A DNA stretch of 11,074 bases. Source: Phoronis ovalis (taxonomy: Eukaryota; Phoronida; Phoronidae). How positions within the stretch are numbered: position 1 is the first letter of the stretch; every line of letters begins with the position of its first letter. The stretch is from NCBI GenBank assembly GCA_028565635.1, contig JAOXYB010056667.1:1-11074 (forward strand), in the 5' to 3' direction. Both the position numbers and the translations under genes were made by a program. This document shows positions 8,055-11,074 of this stretch, in pieces. Under the pieces are notes generated by a model. It had not been told where the DNA came from. It searched no databases and worked only from the letters and a program-made list of their open reading frames with translations.

Positions 8055-9045
8055 GTAAGTTGAAACAACGTTTAACAGACGTCAGCATGTGACGTTGATT
8101 CAAAGTTGAAAAACGTTTGATTTTGAAAGTATGATCAACGTCAGTTTTCAACGTCATATCAACGTTGAAATCTGACGTTGATTCAACGTTGAAATCACAC
8201 GGTATTTTCCGTGATATGAGGATCTTTGAAAAGTCTAAGGTGACAAACCATTTATTTTTCTGGCACCAACATCTTTAAAGAGAAGCAAAGAAGGAAAGAA
8301 AGGAAAGAAAATAGACGGCTGTCAACAATCTTAACTACTAACATCGTTTTTATATCTAATTTGGTTAAATGTTACTTACATATATCTATTAGAATAATAT
8401 GCTGTTTTTATTAGTCATTAATTGTCACTAAATGCCCGTAGCATTATTAATCATATCTGTTTTAAATCAAATATAAGAAAATCAGTGAGTGTATAACTAC
8501 TAGTAACAGTGGGGTACATTACAACCATTTGATTATATTTTCAGATGCTGACAACCACTCTTCCAGCATTACCTGACATGGCTGTTTTCGGTTTAGGAAT
8601 AACAGAAATAGTCCTTTCCAGTGTCATCGTTATTGTGGGAAGCATGACTGGAATCATAACTTCAGGTCTTGTGTATAGTTGCTCTGGAGCTACCGAAGTT
8701 TGGATGGGCATCGTTTGTATTGTATTTGGAGCAATTGGAGTTGTGGCGGGTAAAACGCAACGCAAACCCTTTATCGTCGCTCACATGGTTATGTCTTTTA
8801 TAGCCTTTGTATTAGCTTTTATAATAATGTGCATTAATGCTGCGTTAATAACCCCGCCGTCAAGAAACAGTTTTGGTTGGTTTTGTCATTTTTACAAGAA
8901 TTATTATTTAACCATTATAATCGTCATCCTAGCTGCAGCAGAAATGATCATCGCCATCGTCTCCGCGTGTATGTGCTGTCGTGTACTTTGTTGTAGACCA
9001 CGGCAACCTGGTCAAACTGTGACAGCGCCTACAATAGTTCAAGGC
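8022..9045 (+). repeat. Tandem duplication, unit 1
   Basis: This unit is repeated at once by 9046-10062. It begins CGCTATCGAGA, includes an exon end RYREVASRRA, a donor, an intron of 490 bp and most of a tetraspan exon up to the codons for IVQG. The offset between copies is 1024 bp at the start and 1018 bp in the exon; the 6-bp difference lies in the intron. The junction of the two copies (about 9045/9046) falls inside an open frame, so copy 1 acquires RYRDVASRRAQ as its new end. Confidence 0.92.
8055..8205. repeat. Cluster of CAACGTTG-type palindromic repeats, copy 1
   Basis: Right after the donor there are many close variants of GACGTTGATTCAACGTTGAAAT in both orientations, preceded by a GC-rich CCCGGCGGGCACA. 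The arrangement looks like a dispersed repetitive element present in many copies in animal genomes; that is recollection, not a search. Its equivalent in unit 2 (about 9079-9215) differs more than the rest of the unit. Confidence 0.75.
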
Positions 9046-9078
9046 CGCTATCGAGACGTTGCTTCCCGGCGGGCACAA
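8545..9078 (+). CDS. Tetraspan exon copy 1, CD20/MS4A-like
   Basis: This 178-codon exon follows TATATTTTCAG in phase 0 and ends in phase 0 at GCACAA|GTAAGT. It encodes four hydrophobic spans at about residues 14-34, 52-69, 76-97 and 122-142. A short first loop contains one Cys (residue 46), and a second loop (98-121) contains one Cys (114). A Cys-rich juxtamembrane stretch (ACMCCRVLCCR) is a likely palmitoylation site. Features such as WMGIVCIVFGAIGVVAGK and the TM3 that follows resemble the CD20/MS4A family. It lacks the CCG loop motif of tetraspanins. It has no Pro-rich tail; it ends IVQG then RYRDVASRRAQ from the duplication junction and could splice on to copy 2. The ATG directly follows the AG, so it may be an internal exon, not a translation start. 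Confidence 0.72.
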
Positions 9079-10062
9079 GTAAGTTGAAACAACGTTTAAC
9101 AGACGTCAGAGTGTGACGTTGATTCAAAGTTGAAAAACGTTTGATTTTGAAAGTAGAATCAACGTTAGGTTTCAACGTTGAAATTTGACATTGATTCAAC
9201 ATTGAAATCTGACGACGGTGTTTTCCGTGATATGAGGATCTTTGAAAAGTCTAAGGTGACAAACCATTTATTTTTCTGACACCAACATCTTTAAAGAGAA
9301 GCAAAGAAGGAAAGAAGGGAAAGAAAATAAACGGCTGTCAACAATCTTAACTACTAACATCGTTTTTATATCTAATTTGGTTAAATTTTACTTAATACAT
9401 ATATCTATTAGAATAATATGCTGTTTTTATTAGTCATTAATTGTCACTAAAACCCGTAGCATTATTAATCATATCTGTTTTAAATCAAATATAAGAAAAT
9501 CAGTGAGTGTATAACTACTAGTAACAGTGGGGTACATTACAACCATTTGATTATATTTTCAGATGCTGACAACCACTCTTCCAGCATTACCTGACATGGC
9601 TGTTTTCGGTTTAGGAATAACAGAAATAGTCCTTTCCAGTGTCATCGTTATTGTGGGAAGCATGACTGGAATCATAACTTCAGGTCTTGTGTATAGTTGC
9701 TCTGGAGCTACCGAAGTTTGGATGGGCATCGTTTGTATTGTATTTGGAGCAATTGGAGTTGTGGCGGGTAAAACGCAACGCAAACCCTTTATCGTCGCTC
9801 ACATGGTTATGTCTTTTATAGCCTTTGTATTAGCTTTTATAATAATGTGCATTGCTACTGCGCTAATAACCCCGCCGTCAAGATACATTTCTGGTTTGTA
9901 TTGTCATTTTTCCAGCAGTTATAATTTAACCATTATAATCGTCATCCTAGCTGCAGCAGAAGTGATCATCGCCATCGTCTCCGCGTGCATGTGCTGTCGT
10001 GTACTTTGTTGTAGACCACGGCATCCTGGTCAAACTGTGACAGCGCCTACGATAGTTCAAGG
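9046..10062 (+). repeat. Tandem duplication, unit 2
   Basis: This is the second copy of 8022-9045. The exon part (from 9563) and most of the intron (9079-9562, 484 bp) are nearly identical to unit 1. Differences concentrate in the palindromic-repeat part of the intron and in codons 98-121 of the exon. After IVQG (10062) the sequence leaves the duplicated unit and continues with the Pro-rich tail. Confidence 0.92.
9079..9215. repeat. Cluster of CAACGTTG-type palindromic repeats, copy 2
   Basis: Equivalent to 8055-8205, with several substitutions and rearranged CAACGTTGA / GACATTGATT motifs. It is the most diverged non-coding part of the duplicated unit. Confidence 0.7.
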
Positions 10063-10267
10063 ACAACCAACAACCGGAGTAGTCGTTCGCCAAGGAGCTC
10101 AAGTCAACCCCCCAGTTATTACTTATTATGGTCAGCCAGGTGTTGTATCTTACACTCAGCCAGGAGCTGTGAATTACCCAGTTCTTGTGCCACAAGCTCC
10201 CATACCTGTTCCTGCTCCTGCTCCCGGTGCGCCGCCGCCGTATACGCCAAATGCTCCAAAATATTAA
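9563..10267 (+). CDS. Tetraspan exon copy 2 with Pro-rich PPPY tail, CD20/MS4A-like
   Basis: The exon is 234 codons plus a TAA stop, starting in phase 0 after TATATTTTCAG. Residues 1-97 are identical to copy 1. The second extracellular loop differs (ATALITPPSRYISGLYCHF versus NAALITPPSRNSFGWFCHF), and TM4 and the Cys-rich stretch match again. The tail (168-234) is rich in Pro, Gly, Tyr and Val, with repeated YYGQPG / YTQPG-like units and a terminal GAPPPYTPNAPKY. The PPPY is a WW-domain ligand of the kind used by Nedd4-type ubiquitin ligases or scaffold proteins. This is the only copy with a natural end. Function in this organism is unknown. The family call is from topology and TM2-TM3 resemblance. 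Confidence 0.78.
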   Translation: MLTTTLPALPDMAVFGLGITEIVLSSVIVIVGSMTGIITSGLVYSCSGATEVWMGIVCIVFGAIGVVAGKTQRKPFIVAHMVMSFIAFVLAFIIMCIATALITPPSRYISGLYCHFSSSYNLTIIIVILAAAEVIIAIVSACMCCRVLCCRPRHPGQTVTAPTIVQGQPTTGVVVRQGAQVNPPVITYYGQPGVVSYTQPGAVNYPVLVPQAPIPVPAPAPGAPPPYTPNAPKY

Positions 10268-10560
10268 TGAACTATTAAAGATATGCATTATTTGGAATTA
10301 CAAACATGTATACCGTTTTACTTTATGCAAGGAGTTTACTACAACAAGATACCTACGCAAATAGCCAAACGAACGAAAGAATCAAAACAAAGTATACGTT
10401 TTTAAATTCTTTCCGCCCCTCAAGAATCCTTGAAAATGAAATTTGTATAATGGGTAATAAAACACAATAGCGATGGATTTACAATATCGTCAATATAACT
10501 AAAATCAAGAGATTGGAGAGATTCAAATTAAAAATAAAATAAAGTTGGTTACTTGTTAGA
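10268..10560 (+). other. Probable 3' UTR with polyadenylation signals
   Basis: AATAAA occurs at 10456-10461 and twice overlapping at 10533-10543, about 190-275 bp after the stop. The cluster is followed by a GT-rich stretch (GTTGGTTACTTGTTAG). I take this as the likely 3' end of the tetraspan transcript. Confidence 0.55.
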
Positions 10561-11074
10561 TATTTGAGAGAAGACAGGTTACAGGCTTTTATACTTATTT
10601 TTTTCCCCAAATATTATCATGAAAACACTTGTCATGGCAATCGCCTTTAATTAATAGAGTGTGATTAATTGTATTTTTTCCAATAATACTTACTATAGTA
10701 AGTAAGAAGTACAGTTTGATGTAAATTTTCATAGCAGGCATATAATTTTAAAAAAAATATTCTGTCACTTAGCAACGACATCTCGTGATTCTGCTTTTAC
10801 CGATGGACAACCCCGTCACTATGTTAACATTTAAAAAAAACTGGTAAACGATAAGCAGACTAGGTTATTATAATATCTTGCTTTGGGATAGATATCTTCC
10901 TTGTAATGTTCTTGGCAAAGTAATATATTCTAAATGTTGTCAGGTTGTAGCAAAATTTTAATTAATGGCATATTTACTTTTATGTTATACTAAAATGGTG
11001 ACATATCAAACTAAAAATTTATTTAAACTATCTTATATATATAAATCTTATAAATTGTCATAAATTATCTTATA
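10561..11074. other. AT-rich intergenic sequence
   Basis: No open frame of note. A perfect 16-bp palindrome ACTTACTATAGTAAGT lies at 10688-10703. The end of the window is very AT-rich. Nothing else is supported. Confidence 0.6.

Noticed and set aside
8541-8765. Minus-strand open frame, and its copy at 9559-9783
   Set aside because: They are exact antisense shadows of the tetraspan exons and recur only because those are duplicated.
8545-9045. Identification as a tetraspanin or claudin
   Set aside because: The second loop is short with a single Cys and lacks CCG, which argues against a tetraspanin. The first loop lacks the W-GLW-C-C claudin signature.
9947-10288. Minus-strand open frame of 113 codons
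   Set aside because: Antisense to the Pro-rich tail of the tetraspan exon. Its Trp/Arg/Ser-rich composition is typical of a shadow of Pro/Tyr codons.
10688-10703. Perfect 16-bp palindrome as a regulatory site
   Set aside because: A single AT-rich palindrome in intergenic DNA, with no known factor match and no associated promoter.

Overview
The window looks like AT-rich animal nuclear DNA with short exons in long introns, GT..AG splice junctions and AATAAA signals. The protein sequences suggest an invertebrate, most likely a lophotrochozoan such as a bivalve mollusc. That placement is inference. All convincing genes are on the + strand.

Left half (about 495-5541): eight exons of an L1CAM/neuroglian-family immunoglobulin cell-adhesion gene. 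They cover the Ig2, Ig3, Ig4, Ig5 (second half) and Ig6 regions; Ig1 would lie upstream of the window. Exons 1-7 join into one reading frame with consistent intron phases (1-1-1-2-1-1-1-0). The gene is damaged. The Ig4 exon runs into a decayed second half of its own domain, which has a Cys-to-Ser change and a frameshift. The first half of Ig5 is missing. The Ig6 exon has an in-frame TGA and a separate frameshift. No fibronectin type III exons are visible afterwards.

Middle (5542-7914): a gene-poor stretch of about 2.4 kb where the fibronectin exons would be expected. It holds a 10-bp tandem repeat (5845-5902), a roughly 504-bp inverted-repeat element flanked by TTAA (6150-6653), and a decayed minus-strand open frame (6700-7281). 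A weak exon candidate lies near 7531-7602.

Right half (7915-10267): an exon with a transmembrane segment typical of an L1-family protein (7915-8054) changes abruptly into the start of a tandem duplication of about 1.02 kb (8022-9045 and 9046-10062). Each duplicate carries an intron rich in CAACGTTG-type palindromes and a four-transmembrane, CD20/MS4A-like exon. Three exons share phase-0 junctions, so they could be spliced in frame as adhesion-type membrane anchor, tetraspan copy 1, tetraspan copy 2. Only copy 2 has the Pro-rich tail with a PPPY motif and a stop codon, followed by a 3' UTR. The two tetraspan exons are the same over their first 97 codons but differ at 11 residues within the second extracellular loop, nearly all by replacement changes. 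The most notable points are this loop-focused divergence, the possible adhesion/tetraspan chimera, and the mosaic decay of the Ig gene.
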